A DNA stretch of 64,000 nt from Novosphingobium resinovorum (GCF_001742225.1 NZ_CP017075.1:1922001-1986000); one strand, 5' to 3'. Counted from the first letter of the stretch, positions 47,420 to 57,224 are shown. Numbers and translations: made by a program. The notes: generated by a model not told the origin, from the letters alone.

Positions 47420-49615
47420 TCACGGCGTCGCGGCGGTCGGCTCTCCGGCCTGAGCGACACTGGCTTCGGCCGAAAGGCGCAGCCCCGTCCACTGCGCGAC
47501 GAAGGCAAGGATGTCCGCACCCTCCTCGATCGCCTTGTCCGTGGGCTTTCCTGAGCCGTGTCCGGCGCGGGTCTCGATGCGGATGAGACGCGGCCTGGCC
47601 CCGAGGTTCGCGTGCTGCAGCGCCGCCGTGTACTTGAACGAGTGCCCGGGCACCACGCGGTCGTCGGTGTCCGCCGTAGTAACCAGGATCGCCGGATACT
47701 GCGCACCCTCGCGAATGTTGTGGTAGGGCGAATAGGCGCGCAGGACCTTGAAGTCGTCTTCCCGGTCCGGCCTCCCATAGTCGTCGGTCCAGTAACGCCC
47801 GGCCGTGAAGCGGTCGAAGCGCAGCATGTCCATGACGCCCACTTGCGCGACCGCCGCCGCGAACAGGTCCGGCCGCTGGTTGACCACCGCACCCACCAGC
47901 AGGCCACCGTTCGAGCCGCCCTGAATGGCAAGGCCGTCCTTCTTCGCGATGCCCTCGTTCACGAGGAACTCGCCCGCCGCGATGAAGTCGTCGAAGACGT
48001 TCTGCTTGTTCTGCCGCCGCCCCGCATCGTGCCACTCGCGCCCGTACTCGCCGCCGCCGCGCAGGTTCGCCAGCGCGAAGGCCCCGCCCGCCTCCAGCCA
48101 CGCCATGCGCGTCGCCGAGAAGCCGGGGGTCAGCGAAACGTCGAAGCCACCATATCCATAGAGCAGCGTCGGCACCGGCTGCTTCGCCTTGGCCACCACG
48201 CGGCTGCGCACGATGAACATCGGTACGCGGGTGCCGTCCTTCGACGTGAAGAAGCGCTGCTCGACCACGTAGGCACCCGGATCGTAGCACATCTTCGGCG
48301 TCGCGAAGGGCGTCGTCACCCCGGTCGCCAGATCCATCCGGTAGATAGATGCCGGGCAGTTGAAGCTGGTGAAGGCGTAGAACGTCTCCGGATCGCCCGG
48401 CCTCCCGCGAAAGCCCGAAGCGGTGCCGATGCCGTTCAGCGACAGCGTCTTGCCGACACTGCCGTCGAGCGCCAGGATTTCCGCATGGCTCGCCGCATCG
48501 CGCATGTAGTTGAGGACGAGCCGGTCCCCGACGATCCCGGCGCGCTCCAGAATATCCTCACGCTCAGCGACGATCTCGGTCCACTCGGCCTTGGGTGCAT
48601 CGAGATCAATGCCGACGAGCCGATAGCGCGGCGCGTTCCGGTTGGTCACGTACCACAGCTTGCGCCCGGCACCTTCGACCAGCTTCCAGTCATTGGTGAA
48701 ACCGGAGACGAGCGGCACTGCCTTCCATCCGTCGCGCTTGCGCTTGTCGAGATCGATCACCCGCACTTCGTAGCGCGCATCGGTGCCGACGTGGCTGGTG
48801 ATGAGCGCCAGGCGCCCGTCCTGCGTCACGTCCGCCACATGCCCCCGGTCGGGCGCGTCGGGCGTCGCATAGACCAGTTCGTCCGCGTCCTGAGCCGTGC
48901 CGATGCGGTGGAAATACACGGCCTGATTGTAGTTCAGCGACTGGAACGCCGCCCCCTCCTTCGGCTCCGGGAAGCGCGAATAGAGGAAACCTTCCTCGCC
49001 CACCCATGAGAGGCCCGTGAACTTGGCCCAGCGCACCTCGTCCTGCAGCGGCTCGCCGGTCTTGACGTCGATCACGCGCAGGATGCGCCAGTCGCTGCCG
49101 CCGTCCTGAACGCTATACAGCAGATAGCGCCCCTTCTGCGAGGGCTCCCAGGAATCGAGCGCCGTCGCCCCGTCCTTCGCCCAGGCGTTGGGATCGAGCA
49201 GCAGGCGCGGCTTGCCGTCCAGCCCCTTGCGTACGAACAACTGCGCCTGGTTCTGCAGGCCGGTGTTACGGGTGTAGAAGTAGCTGCCGCCCGCCTTCAC
49301 CGGGATGCCGAAGCGCTCGTAATCCATGAAGGCGCGGATGCGGCGCTGGAACTGCGCGCGCTGGGGGAGTGCGGTCAGATAGTCTTCGGTGACGGCGTTC
49401 TCACGGCTCACCCAGTCGGCGACTTCGGAGGAATGTCGTACGTCATCCTCGAGCCAGCGATAGGGATCGGCGATGGCCTCGCCGAACTGGGTCTCTACGA
49501 CAGTGTCGCGGCGGGTCTGTGGATAGCTGATGTCGGACATAGGCCCTGCCCAGATGGGCGTCGCCGCCCCCGACAGCAAGAGCGCCGCCAGCACCTGCAG
49601 ACCGCTAGTCTTCAC
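47420..49615 (-). CDS. Prolyl oligopeptidase family serine peptidase
   Basis: 731 residues including a signal peptide (ending AAAT-like SGAATPIWA), so periplasmic. N-terminal propeller entry DPYRWLEDDVRHSSEVADWV and the C-terminal alpha/beta hydrolase with nucleophile in QGGSNGGLLVGAV (near residue 570), Asp in TADTDDRVVPGHSFKY and His in TRAGHGSGK. It cleaves peptides after proline. Length is close to other bacterial S9A enzymes. Confidence 0.93.
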   Translation of the reverse strand: MKTSGLQVLAALLLSGAATPIWAGPMSDISYPQTRRDTVVETQFGEAIADPYRWLEDDVRHSSEVADWVSRENAVTEDYLTALPQRAQFQRRIRAFMDYERFGIPVKAGGSYFYTRNTGLQNQAQLFVRKGLDGKPRLLLDPNAWAKDGATALDSWEPSQKGRYLLYSVQDGGSDWRILRVIDVKTGEPLQDEVRWAKFTGLSWVGEEGFLYSRFPEPKEGAAFQSLNYNQAVYFHRIGTAQDADELVYATPDAPDRGHVADVTQDGRLALITSHVGTDARYEVRVIDLDKRKRDGWKAVPLVSGFTNDWKLVEGAGRKLWYVTNRNAPRYRLVGIDLDAPKAEWTEIVAEREDILERAGIVGDRLVLNYMRDAASHAEILALDGSVGKTLSLNGIGTASGFRGRPGDPETFYAFTSFNCPASIYRMDLATGVTTPFATPKMCYDPGAYVVEQRFFTSKDGTRVPMFIVRSRVVAKAKQPVPTLLYGYGGFDVSLTPGFSATRMAWLEAGGAFALANLRGGGEYGREWHDAGRRQNKQNVFDDFIAAGEFLVNEGIAKKDGLAIQGGSNGGLLVGAVVNQRPDLFAAAVAQVGVMDMLRFDRFTAGRYWTDDYGRPDREDDFKVLRAYSPYHNIREGAQYPAILVTTADTDDRVVPGHSFKYTAALQHANLGARPRLIRIETRAGHGSGKPTDKAIEEGADILAFVAQWTGLRLSAEASVAQAGEPTAATP

Positions 49616-49682
49616 ACATCCTCCCGACCCTGCTTTTGAGCATGCTGTCTAGCACATCGGCGTTCCGGGGAAAGCTCGCATG

Positions 49683-49717
49683 AAAAAGCGGCCGCGAACC
49701 GAAGTCCGCGACCGCTT
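49683..49717 (-). terminator. Intrinsic terminator after rplQ
   Basis: On the minus strand AAGCGGTCGCG pairs with CGCGGCCGCTT with one wobble and is followed by TTT. Ends the alpha cluster. Confidence 0.8.
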
Positions 49718-49745
49718 CTCTATCCCGTCAGGGACGCCGAGTGGC

Positions 49746-50168
49746 TTACGCCTCGGCGAATTCCTCGGCGTCGGTGTGCACCGGACCGGAGTCCTGGCCC
49801 TTGGCATCGACGTCGCGGTCGACCAGTTCGATAATCGCGATCGGAGCGGCGTCCGAAGCGCGGTAGCCGGCCTTGATGATGCGGGTGTAGCCACCCTCGC
49901 GACCGGCAAAACGCTCGGCGAGGACTTCGAACAGCTTCTTTTCCTGCGCTTCGTCGAGAATGCGCGCGTGCGCGAGACGACGGTTCGAAAGGCCGCCCTT
50001 CTTCGCGAGCGTGATCAGCTTCTCGATGTAGGGACGCAGTTCCTTCGCCTTCGGCGTAGTGGTCTGGATCTGCTCGTGCTTGATCAGCGCTGCGGCCAGG
50101 TTGCGCAGCAGGGCCGCGCGGTGGCCGGACTTGCGCTGCAGCTTGCGGCCGCCCATCTTGTGACGCAT
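49746..50168 (-). CDS. rplQ: Ribosomal protein bL17
   Basis: 140 residues, starting [20 protein letters not shown], the typical bL17 N-terminus, with an acidic C-terminal extension. Part of the large subunit near the tunnel exit. It is usually directly behind rpoA; here a diacylglycerol kinase gene and a terminator intervene. A possible promoter lies at 50272-50298. Confidence 0.96.
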   Translation of the reverse strand: MRHKMGGRKLQRKSGHRAALLRNLAAALIKHEQIQTTTPKAKELRPYIEKLITLAKKGGLSNRRLAHARILDEAQEKKLFEVLAERFAGREGGYTRIIKAGYRASDAAPIAIIELVDRDVDAKGQDSGPVHTDAEEFAEA

Positions 50169-50271
50169 ATTCTTTACTCCGTTCGTCAGGCAGCCGTTCA
50201 AGGTACTGCCTGCCGGGCGATGCGGTTAGACCATCGCCCAAAGCCTGTTCACGTATTTGTGAAGCGCGCCC

Positions 50272-50298
50272 TCAATACGAAAACGGGGCGGGAGTCAA
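50272..50298 (-). promoter_or_regulatory. Weak candidate promoter upstream of rplQ
   Basis: On the minus strand TTGACT (50293-50298) and TATTGA (50272-50277) are 15 bases apart, at the end of the kinase gene. The spacer is short, so the call is tentative. Confidence 0.3.
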
Positions 50299-50711
50299 GG
50301 GCGGATGCCGTCGAGCATCGCCCAAACCGGCGGGCCAAGCGTCAGAAGTCCGATACCTGCGGCCACGATCGATGCCATCAGCACCGCTCCGGCACAGATG
50401 TCCTTGATCCGGCCGATGACCGGATCGAAGTTCGGTTCGACCCGGTCGCACATCTGCTCGATGGCGGTGTTGAAGGCTTCGGCCAGCCAGACCAGCCCTA
50501 TCGCCAGCAACAGCCAGCGCCAGTCGTTTGCGGAGACATTCAGGAACAGCCCTGCCCCCATCGTGACAATCGACGCCGCCAGGTGCACCCGCGCATTGTG
50601 CTCGTTGTAAACCAGCCAGCGCAGGCCGCGCCATGCGAAGATGAAGCTCCTGAGCCGCGCCGCGATGGTGAAGCGGCTTGCAGATTTCAATGCGTTGGGC
50701 GATTCGATCAT
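50295..50711 (-). CDS. dgkA: Diacylglycerol kinase (DgkA-like)
   Basis: 138 residues, three membrane segments. FAWRGLRWLVYNEHNARVHL, then WLAEAFNTAIEQMCDRVEPN carrying the conserved E-x-x-N-T-A-I-E-x-x-x-D active site, and IKDICAGAVLMASI. It phosphorylates diacylglycerol (or undecaprenol) at the inner membrane. Placed inside the alpha operon between rpoA and rplQ, which is unusual. Confidence 0.93.
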   Translation of the reverse strand: MIESPNALKSASRFTIAARLRSFIFAWRGLRWLVYNEHNARVHLAASIVTMGAGLFLNVSANDWRWLLLAIGLVWLAEAFNTAIEQMCDRVEPNFDPVIGRIKDICAGAVLMASIVAAGIGLLTLGPPVWAMLDGIRP

Positions 50712-50781
50712 GCCGTCAAACGTAGGGCATTATCGCGGGGATGACGCACAAAGGTTCGATGCGGGAGATCGTACCCCAAAG

Positions 50782-50810
50782 AAAAAGGCCCCGCAGTCAC
50801 CCGCGAGGCC
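50782..50810 (-). terminator. Intrinsic terminator after rpoA
   Basis: On the minus strand GGCCTCGC pairs with GCGGGGCC (one wobble), loop of 8, followed by TTTTTC. Confidence 0.8.
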
Positions 50811-50838
50811 CTCTTCATTTCGAAACCCGAAGGTCCAA

Positions 50839-51906
50839 TCAGCCGAGCAGTTCCTGCTCGAGCTTCTTGGCCATCTCTTCGATGTTCTCGGGCGGCCAGC
50901 CCGGGATGTCCATGCCGAGGCGCAGACCCATCGAGGAAAGCACTTCCTTGATCTCGTTGAGCGACTTGCGGCCGAAGTTCGGCGTGCGCAGCATCTCGGC
51001 TTCGGTCTTCTGGACCAGATCGCCGATGTAGATGATGTTGTCGTTCTTGAGGCAGTTGGCCGAACGGACCGACAGTTCCAGCTCGTCCACCTTCTTGAGA
51101 AGGTAGCGGTTGAGCTGGTTGGTGTCGCTCTCTTCCGAAGCCGCCGCGCCGCCGACAGCCACACCGATCATCGGCGAGGCGCCAACCGGGGCGATGTCCT
51201 CGAAGTGGACGAACAGCGCCAGCTGGTCCTGCAGAATGCGTGCAGCATAAGCCACGGCATCTTCAGGGGTCACGGTGCCGTCGGTCTCGACCGTCAGGTT
51301 GAGCTTGTCGAAGTCCAGCTCCTGGCCGATGCGGGCGTTCTCGACCTTGTAGCTCACCTGCCGAACCGGCGAGTAGAGCGAGTCGACCGGGATCAGGCCG
51401 ATCGGCGCGTCGACCGGACGGTTCGACACGGCGGGAACGTAACCCTTGCCCGAGTCGGCGGTCAGCTCCATGTTGAGCGTCGCACCATCGTCGAGGTGGC
51501 AGATCACGAGATCCTTGTTCATGACCTCGATGTCACCGGTGACGGCGATGTCGCCGGCGGTGACAGCGGCCGGACCGGTTGCCGAAAGCTGGAGGCGCTT
51601 CGGACCATCGCCCTGCATCTTGAGCGCGATCTGCTTGACGTTCAGGACGATGTCCGTGACGTCTTCACGCACGCCTGCGAGCGACGAGAATTCGTGGAGC
51701 ACGTTCTCGATCTTGATCGAGGTGATCGCCGCGCCCTGGAGGGAAGAGAGCAGCACGCGACGCAGCGCGTTGCCGAGCGTCAGGCCGAAGCCGCGCTCGA
51801 GAGGTTCGGCGACGAAGGTCGCCTTCAGCTTGGGGTCTGGTCCCGGCTTGATCTCAAGGCTGTTCGGCTTCTTGAGTTCCTGCCAGTTCTTGATGTTGAC
51901 AGTCAT
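50839..51906 (-). CDS. rpoA: RNA polymerase alpha subunit
   Basis: 355 residues. N-terminal assembly domain ([24 protein letters not shown]-like [15 protein letters not shown]) and C-terminal domain ([38 protein letters not shown]) that contacts UP elements and activators. Length and both domains are normal. Confidence 0.98.
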   Translation of the reverse strand: MTVNIKNWQELKKPNSLEIKPGPDPKLKATFVAEPLERGFGLTLGNALRRVLLSSLQGAAITSIKIENVLHEFSSLAGVREDVTDIVLNVKQIALKMQGDGPKRLQLSATGPAAVTAGDIAVTGDIEVMNKDLVICHLDDGATLNMELTADSGKGYVPAVSNRPVDAPIGLIPVDSLYSPVRQVSYKVENARIGQELDFDKLNLTVETDGTVTPEDAVAYAARILQDQLALFVHFEDIAPVGASPMIGVAVGGAAASEESDTNQLNRYLLKKVDELELSVRSANCLKNDNIIYIGDLVQKTEAEMLRTPNFGRKSLNEIKEVLSSMGLRLGMDIPGWPPENIEEMAKKLEQELLG

Positions 51907-52011
51907 GGACTTCCCCTGGGAGTGATGGCGGTTGCGTCCCGAAGGCCTGGTGGAGAGGCCCGGGACGTTCCGAAGACGGGCGGTGACCGGTCACCGCCCG
52001 CATTAGCTCGA

Positions 52012-52401
52012 TCAGACGCGGCGGCGCTTCGAGGGACGCACGCCGTTATGCGGAATCGGCGTGACGTCGCGGATCGAGGTAATCGTGAAGCCCACGGCAG
52101 CCAGGGCGCGCAGGGCGCTCTCGCGGCCCGAACCCGGGCCCTTGACTTCGACTTCGAGGGTACGGACGCCGTGCTCGGCGGCCTTCTTGCCGGCGTCGTC
52201 CGCAGCCACCTGAGCGGCGTACGGGGTCGACTTGCGGCTGCCCTTGAAGCCCATCATGCCGGCCGAAGACCACGAAATCGCGTTGCCCTGGGCGTCGGTG
52301 ATGGTCACCATGGTGTTGTTGAAGCTAGCATTCACGTGGGCGATGCCGCTCGTGATGTTCTTGCGCTCGCGGCGCTTAATGCGCTGAGGTTCGCGTGCCA
52401 T
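52012..52401 (-). CDS. rpsK: Ribosomal protein uS11
   Basis: 129 residues with [20 protein letters not shown] and the C-terminal [17 protein letters not shown]. Small subunit platform protein. It stands 60 bp after rpsM and 105 bp before rpoA in the alpha operon. Confidence 0.98.
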   Translation of the reverse strand: MAREPQRIKRRERKNITSGIAHVNASFNNTMVTITDAQGNAISWSSAGMMGFKGSRKSTPYAAQVAADDAGKKAAEHGVRTLEVEVKGPGSGRESALRALAAVGFTITSIRDVTPIPHNGVRPSKRRRV

Positions 52402-52461
52402 ATCGTATATCCTGTCGAATTATCGCTGCGGGAAACCGAAAGCCTTAACGGCTCCCTCGGC

Positions 52462-52830
52462 TTACTTCTTCTTGCCGGCGATCGGCTTGGCCTTGCCCTT
52501 GCGGGTGCGCGCATTGGTGTGCGTGCGCTGGCCACGAACCGGCAGACCCTTGCGGTGACGCAGGCCGCGGTAGCAGGCGAGGTCCATCAGGCGCTTGATG
52601 TTCATCGCGGTCTCGCGACGAAGGTCACCCTCGACCGTGTGGTCGGCGTCGATGGTCTCACGGATCTGGAGCACTTCGGCGTCCGAGAGATCCTGGATAC
52701 GGCGAGTGTGATCGATACCGAGCTTGTCGGCGATCTCGAGAGCCTTGGTACGGCCGATGCCGTGGATATACGTCAGCGCGATGATAACGCGCTTGTTGGT
52801 GGGGAGATTTACCCCTGCAATACGAGCCAC
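52462..52830 (-). CDS. rpsM: Ribosomal protein uS13
   Basis: 122 residues: [40 protein letters not shown]. Contacts tRNA and the subunit interface. First gene of the alpha block here; tandem promoters and a leader hairpin precede it because an SRPBCC gene separates it from adk. Confidence 0.98.
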   Translation of the reverse strand: MARIAGVNLPTNKRVIIALTYIHGIGRTKALEIADKLGIDHTRRIQDLSDAEVLQIRETIDADHTVEGDLRRETAMNIKRLMDLACYRGLRHRKGLPVRGQRTHTNARTRKGKAKPIAGKKK

Positions 52831-52908
52831 TTAATTCTCCTGCTCCACAGAGGTGCGAGCGCGCACCTCCATCTCATCGCGAAAACACTCGGGGAAGTGA
52901 AATGGCAA

Positions 52909-52961
52909 AAGGCCCGGTTGGCGGTTACACGCGGGTGCTTTGGACACGCGGTATGGGCCTT
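52909..52961 (-). promoter_or_regulatory. Leader hairpin before rpsM
   Basis: On the minus strand AAGGCCC and GGGCCTT (52955-52961 with 52909-52915) pair across a 39-base loop and the second arm runs into TTTTGCC. It may be an attenuator or an autoregulatory leader. The gap 52831-53181 otherwise holds the two promoters and no gene. Confidence 0.4.
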
Positions 52962-52993
52962 CCGGACTGCCGTTTACTGACGAGTGAAGGGGG

Positions 52994-53022
52994 CGCTTAA
53001 AACGATTCGCGCGCAGAGTCAA
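52994..53022 (-). promoter_or_regulatory. Sigma-70 promoter P2 of rpsM-rpsK-rpoA
   Basis: Minus strand: TTGACT (53017-53022), 17-base spacer, TAAGCG (52994-52999). The -35 and spacing are ideal. Confidence 0.6.
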
Positions 53023-53103
53023 CGTTCCGCGTCAACGCCTGCGGCATCGACCGGGCGCCGCCCTCCGCCTGATCGACGGGGCGGATGTCGCGCCTGTGAG
53101 GAC

Positions 53104-53132
53104 TGTTTAACGCAAATCGCGAGGCCAGTCAA
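53104..53132 (-). promoter_or_regulatory. Sigma-70 promoter P1 of rpsM-rpsK-rpoA
   Basis: Minus strand: TTGACT (53127-53132), exactly 17 bases, TAAACA (53104-53109). The best promoter seen in the window. Confidence 0.7.
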
Positions 53133-53181
53133 AGTGCGTAGCACCCGGCCCTGTCCCATGGCGGCACCGCACGCATCGGAC

Positions 53182-53880
53182 CTAGCGTCCGACGAGCGGC
53201 CCATCACTGGTCGTCGGCTTGCTCGAAAGCGGCACGATGTCGAGCCCGGCCGCAGGATCCGCCGCTGCAGGCTCCTCGGCAGGCCGGTCGGCAACGTCCG
53301 TCTCGATCTTCGGGAAGGCCGCCGCGAAGGCGCCGCCGAGCTTCTCCGTCAGGCGCTGGAGCTGTCCGCCGAGCATGCCATCGACCGCCGGCGCCAGTTT
53401 CTCGAACGGGGTGCGGGTGAAGCCGCCCACGACGTATTCGAGCAGGACCTGCGTACCGCCCTTCCCGTCCGGCTTCAGTTGCACGGTCAGCGTGCCGATC
53501 GCCGCGTCCGACTGCAGCGGGCCGAGCGCCCCGCTCATGCGCAGGGCGCGGCCGCGCTCCACGTAGATCACCCGCATGTGCTCGACGCTGCCGCGCGGCG
53601 TTGCCTTGGGCGAGCTTTCGTTGGGCAGCACTTCGCAGAAGCAGCCGCCCGCCCGCGCATCGAGCGTGAGGTTCGCGGCATCGCCGGACCAAGTGTGATC
53701 GGAGTCCCACCAGACCGACGGCTTCACCAGCACAGCCCAGGTTTCCTCGGGCGTCGCCGAAACTTGCGCGACATGGCGCACGACGAAGCCATTGGCCTCG
53801 ACTTGCGCGACGCTCGCGCTTGCCGCCGAAGGAACGAGCGCCATGCCGGCCGCCGCCAGCGCAAATGCGAAAGACTTCAT
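53182..53880 (-). CDS. Exported SRPBCC-family protein
   Basis: 232 residues. Signal peptide MKSFAFALAAAGMALVPSAA; then a START/Bet v1-like polyketide-cyclase fold (RHVAQVSATPEETWAVLVKP, SVWWDSDHTW, RALRMSGALGPLQ, LKPDGKGGTQVLLEYVVGGF) and an acidic low-complexity tail. It may bind a hydrophobic ligand in the periplasm. It stands between adk and rpsM, with a terminator before it and promoters after it, so it is an insertion in the ribosomal cluster. The start at 53880 gives the signal peptide; longer frames do not. Confidence 0.82.
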   Translation of the reverse strand: MKSFAFALAAAGMALVPSAASASVAQVEANGFVVRHVAQVSATPEETWAVLVKPSVWWDSDHTWSGDAANLTLDARAGGCFCEVLPNESSPKATPRGSVEHMRVIYVERGRALRMSGALGPLQSDAAIGTLTVQLKPDGKGGTQVLLEYVVGGFTRTPFEKLAPAVDGMLGGQLQRLTEKLGGAFAAAFPKIETDVADRPAEEPAAADPAAGLDIVPLSSKPTTSDGPLVGR

Positions 53881-53989
53881 AAAGCTGCCCCTGCCCGGCC
53901 GTGAAGGCCCCGTCAATGTCGCGAAACCGTCCATGCCAGATCGCATGAAGCCCGTCATCCCTGCCGCGCACTTCGACGACAAAATGAAA

Positions 53990-54021
53990 AACCCGGAAGC
54001 GACCTGAGGCACTTCCGGGTT
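53990..54021. terminator. Terminator between adk and the SRPBCC gene
   Basis: AACCCGGAAG (53990-53999) and CTTCCGGGTT (54012-54021), perfect 10-bp stem with A and T runs on both sides, so it works in either direction. On the minus strand it ends the spc block after adk. Confidence 0.88.
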
Positions 54022-54049
54022 TCATTGTTCGGTTCACTCTGGAGCAGGA

Positions 54050-54697
54050 TCAGCCCGCGAGGATCGCCTCGATCGCCGCCGTCACCTCGTCCATGTCAGC
54101 CATGCCGTCGACTTTGGCGACGATGCCGCGCGCTTCGTAGACGGGCAGGATCGGCGCGGTCTTGGCGCGGTACTCGGCCATGCGGGTGCGCACGGTCTCG
54201 GCATTGTCGTCGGGACGCCGCTTGAACTCGTGCCCGCCGCACTTGTCGCAAGTGCCTTCGACCTTAGGCTTCTCGAAGGTGTCGTGGTAGCCCTTGCCGC
54301 AAGTGGCGCAGGTGAAGCGGCCGGTGATGCGCTCGACCAGCGCGTCCTCGTTCACTTCCAGTTCGATCACGTGATCGAGCTTGCGGCCGCGCGCTTCCAG
54401 AATGCCGTCAAGCGATTCCGCCTGCGCTTCGGTGCGCGGATAGCCGTCGAAGATGGCGCCGGTATCCACGCCCATCGCGTCGAGTTCGTCCCCGATCAGC
54501 GCCGAGACGATCGCGTCCGACACCAGCTCGCCACGCTCCATGACCGCCTTGGCTTCGAGCCCGGTCGGCGTCCCCGCCTTGACTGCGGCGCGCAGCATGT
54601 CGCCGGTCGACAACTGGCGCATGCCATGCTTGTCGACGAGACGCTGCGCCTGGGTTCCCTTGCCCGCCCCCGGCGGTCCCAGCAGGATAATGTTCAC
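54050..54697 (-). CDS. adk: Adenylate kinase
   Basis: 215 residues, long form. P-loop LLGPPGAGKGTQAQRLVDKH and a zinc-type lid with FTCATCGKGYHDTF and GTCDKCGG (four cysteines). Balances AMP, ADP and ATP. Lies 40 bp behind secY as in most bacteria. Confidence 0.98.
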   Translation of the reverse strand: MNIILLGPPGAGKGTQAQRLVDKHGMRQLSTGDMLRAAVKAGTPTGLEAKAVMERGELVSDAIVSALIGDELDAMGVDTGAIFDGYPRTEAQAESLDGILEARGRKLDHVIELEVNEDALVERITGRFTCATCGKGYHDTFEKPKVEGTCDKCGGHEFKRRPDDNAETVRTRMAEYRAKTAPILPVYEARGIVAKVDGMADMDEVTAAIEAILAG

Positions 54698-54737
54698 GCC
54701 CTGAATCCCCCTCGGTTTTACGTTATCGGCACGCGCC

Positions 54738-56105
54738 TCAGCGCATGCGGCCCTTCAGCTTGGCCTTCTTGATGAGGTCGCCGTACTGGTGCGCCAGCAG
54801 GTGCGACTGAATCTGCGTGATCGTATCCACGGTCACGTTGACGACGATCAGCAGACTCGTGCCACCCATGAACAGCAGCGGCAAGCCCGTCATCGACAGG
54901 AAGTACTCAGGCACCGTGCAGACGATGACCAAGTAGGCCGCACCGATCACGGTGATGCGCGTCAGGACGTAGTCGAGATAGACTGCGGTGTTCTTGCCCG
55001 GACGGATACCCGGGATGAAGCCGCCGTTCTTCTTCAGGTTGTCGGAGGTCTCTTCCGGATTGAAGACGACTGCAGTGTAGAAGAAGCAGAAGAAAATGAT
55101 GCCCGCTGCGTAGAGCAGCATGTAGAGCGGCTTGCCGTGGCCCAAGTACTGGTTGAGCGAGACCACGATCTTGCCCATCGTCGAATCCGGCGTCAGCGAC
55201 TTGCCGGCGAACTGGCTGATCGTCAGCGGCAGCAGCAGCAGCGAACTGGCGAAGATCGGCGGGATCACGCCGGCGGTGTTGAGCTTGAGCGGCAGGTGGC
55301 TGCGGTCGGCCTGCATCATGCCGCGCTGCGTGGCGCGCTTGGGATACTGGATCAGCAGGCGGCGCGTGGCGCGTTCCATGAAGCAGATCATCAGGATCAT
55401 CGCCACCACCAGCGCGATCAGCGCGATGATAAGGATCGAACCGGTGTCGCCCGCCGAGTAGGCCGAGCCCAGGTTGCTGGCGAAAGTCGGCATCTGCGCG
55501 ACGATACCCGCCATGATGATGAGCGAAACGCCGTTGCCGATCCCGCGCGAGGTGATCTGCTCACCCAGCCACAGCAGGAACATGGTGCCGCCGATCAGCG
55601 AGATCACCGCGCCGACGCGGAACGGGATGCCCGGATCGACCACGGCGCCAAGACCGCGCGAGGTCGACAGCGCCTCAAGACCGGTGGCGATCGCGTAGCC
55701 CTGCACGATGCACAGCAGCACGGTGCCGTAGCGCGTGTACTGGTTGAGCTTCTTGCGTCCGGCTTCGCCTTCCTTCTTCAGCGCGACGAGCGCCGGGTGG
55801 AGAGAGGCGGCCAACTGCACCACGATCGAGGCGGTGATGTACGGCATCACGCCGAGCGCGATCAGGCTCATGCGCGAAAGCGAACCGCCCGAGAACGTGT
55901 TGAACAGGTCAAGGATGCCGCCCTGCGTCTGCAGATAGAGATCGCGCAGCGCGACCGGGTTCACACCCGGCAGCGGCACGAAGCTCAAAAAGCGGAACAC
56001 GATGAGCGCGCCGATGGTGAACCAGATACGGTTCTTCAGCTCGGTGGCCTTGGAGAAATTGGCCAGGCTGAGCGTGCTGGCGATGTTGTCGGCGCGTGAA
56101 GCCAT
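54738..56105 (-). CDS. secY: Preprotein translocase subunit SecY
   Basis: 455 residues, ten membrane segments. FRFLSFVPLPGVNPVALRDL, the C-terminal cytoplasmic loop VVFNPEETSDNLKKNGGFIP and GIRPGKNTAVYLDYVLTRIT. Forms the Sec channel with SecE and SecG. In the spc block between rplO and adk. Confidence 0.98.
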   Translation of the reverse strand: MASRADNIASTLSLANFSKATELKNRIWFTIGALIVFRFLSFVPLPGVNPVALRDLYLQTQGGILDLFNTFSGGSLSRMSLIALGVMPYITASIVVQLAASLHPALVALKKEGEAGRKKLNQYTRYGTVLLCIVQGYAIATGLEALSTSRGLGAVVDPGIPFRVGAVISLIGGTMFLLWLGEQITSRGIGNGVSLIIMAGIVAQMPTFASNLGSAYSAGDTGSILIIALIALVVAMILMICFMERATRRLLIQYPKRATQRGMMQADRSHLPLKLNTAGVIPPIFASSLLLLPLTISQFAGKSLTPDSTMGKIVVSLNQYLGHGKPLYMLLYAAGIIFFCFFYTAVVFNPEETSDNLKKNGGFIPGIRPGKNTAVYLDYVLTRITVIGAAYLVIVCTVPEYFLSMTGLPLLFMGGTSLLIVVNVTVDTITQIQSHLLAHQYGDLIKKAKLKGRMR

Positions 56106-56287
56106 GACGTTCTAAAAAGCCTCGAAGAATCTGATCGGACTCGCCCTTAGCGGCTCATGCCTGCCTTGTCGAACCCGGGAAGGAAACTGGCCATATAGAC
56201 ATTGGAACGATGTCGGGAAGACCCGTCCCGCACGAATCGGCTCCAGTGTGCCGCCCGCGCATCACATTTGTCGACACCTTACAGCAA

Positions 56288-56319
56288 GAGAGGGCGAAGC
56301 GCCCGGCGCCCGCCCTCTC
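56288..56319 (-). other. Hairpin between rplO and secY
   Basis: GAGAGGGCG (56288-56296) and CGCCCTCTC (56311-56319), perfect 9-bp stem without a T-run. Possible RNA processing or stability element in a 242-bp gap that otherwise shows nothing. Confidence 0.5.
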
Positions 56320-56347
56320 CTTATGCCTTAGCGTGTCGCGCCGGAAA

Positions 56348-56827
56348 TCAGGCCGCAGCCTCTTCCTTGGCGGGAACGATCACCGAACCGCCGGCCTTTT
56401 CGACCGCGGCAACGGCACCGGCCGAAGCGCCAGCAACGTTGAAGGTGACCTTCGAGGTCAATTCACCCTTGGCGAGGAGACGCACGCCGTCCTTGCCGCC
56501 ACGGGCCAGGCCGACGGCCTTGAGCGCCGCGTGATCGACCACGCCGGTGATGTCCAGCTTGCCGGCGTCGATGAACTTCTGGACGAGGCCCAGGTTCACT
56601 TCCGCGAAGTCCTTGGCGAACTTCTTGTTCGAGAAGCCGCGCTTCGGCAGGCGCATGTGGAGCGGCATCTGGCCACCCTCGAAGCCGTTGATCGAAACGC
56701 CCGAGCGTGCCTTGGCACCCTTCTGGCCGCGACCCGAGGTCTTGCCCTTGCCCGAGCCGATACCACGGCCGACGCGCATGCGGCGGTGACGGGCGCCGGC
56801 GTTGTCACGGATGTCATTCAGTTTCAT
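56348..56827 (-). CDS. rplO: Ribosomal protein uL15
   Basis: 159 residues: [40 protein letters not shown], and the usual [14 protein letters not shown]. Large subunit protein. It is cut off from rpmD by a lipoprotein gene and needs its own transcription start or readthrough; the gap upstream (56828-57224) shows repeat E and no clear promoter. Confidence 0.97.
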   Translation of the reverse strand: MKLNDIRDNAGARHRRMRVGRGIGSGKGKTSGRGQKGAKARSGVSINGFEGGQMPLHMRLPKRGFSNKKFAKDFAEVNLGLVQKFIDAGKLDITGVVDHAALKAVGLARGGKDGVRLLAKGELTSKVTFNVAGASAGAVAAVEKAGGSVIVPAKEEAAA

Positions 56828-57068
56828 GTTCTGCACTCGCTTTCGCTTTGAGTCGCGCTGATAGGAAGCGGCGCCCCTAGCGGATGAGGGCGCGCTTGTC
56901 ACCCCGGATTCGGGAAGAGCGGGTCATCCCACATCCCGGTTTACACAGAAGAGCCTGTGAAACCCCGAGATTGTTCCTTTACAGTGAATGACTTGCGCCC
57001 ATTCCCTGTGACCTTTCGCGTACGCCCTTCTCCGCTTCAGAAGCTATCTTCATCATCATAACTGTCTT

Positions 57069-57150
57069 TCCCGTGCAGGCGGGAACCCATCTCCTGACAT
57101 TGCCTGTTGCGAAGACATCAGATGGGTCCCCGCCTTCACGGGGATGACGG
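57069..57150. repeat. Family E repeat (CCCGTGCAGGCGGG... / ...CCCCGCCTTCACGGG)
   Basis: CCCGTGCAGGCGGGAACCCA faces TGGGTCCCCGCCTTCACGGG across a 35-base centre, imperfect arms. A single copy in the window, lying in the 397-bp gap between rplO and the lipoprotein gene. The rest of that gap shows no gene. Confidence 0.75.
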
Positions 57151-57224
57151 AAAAAGGGGGGAAGGCGACAGCGCGCGCCCTCACCGATCCTCTATCGCAT
57201 GAATCACGGCATGTAGGACATGCC

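Noticed and set aside
50641..52980. A 779-codon frame antisense to rpoA, rpsK and rpsM
   Set aside because: It crosses several certain ribosomal genes and their gaps; no ribosome site or domain.
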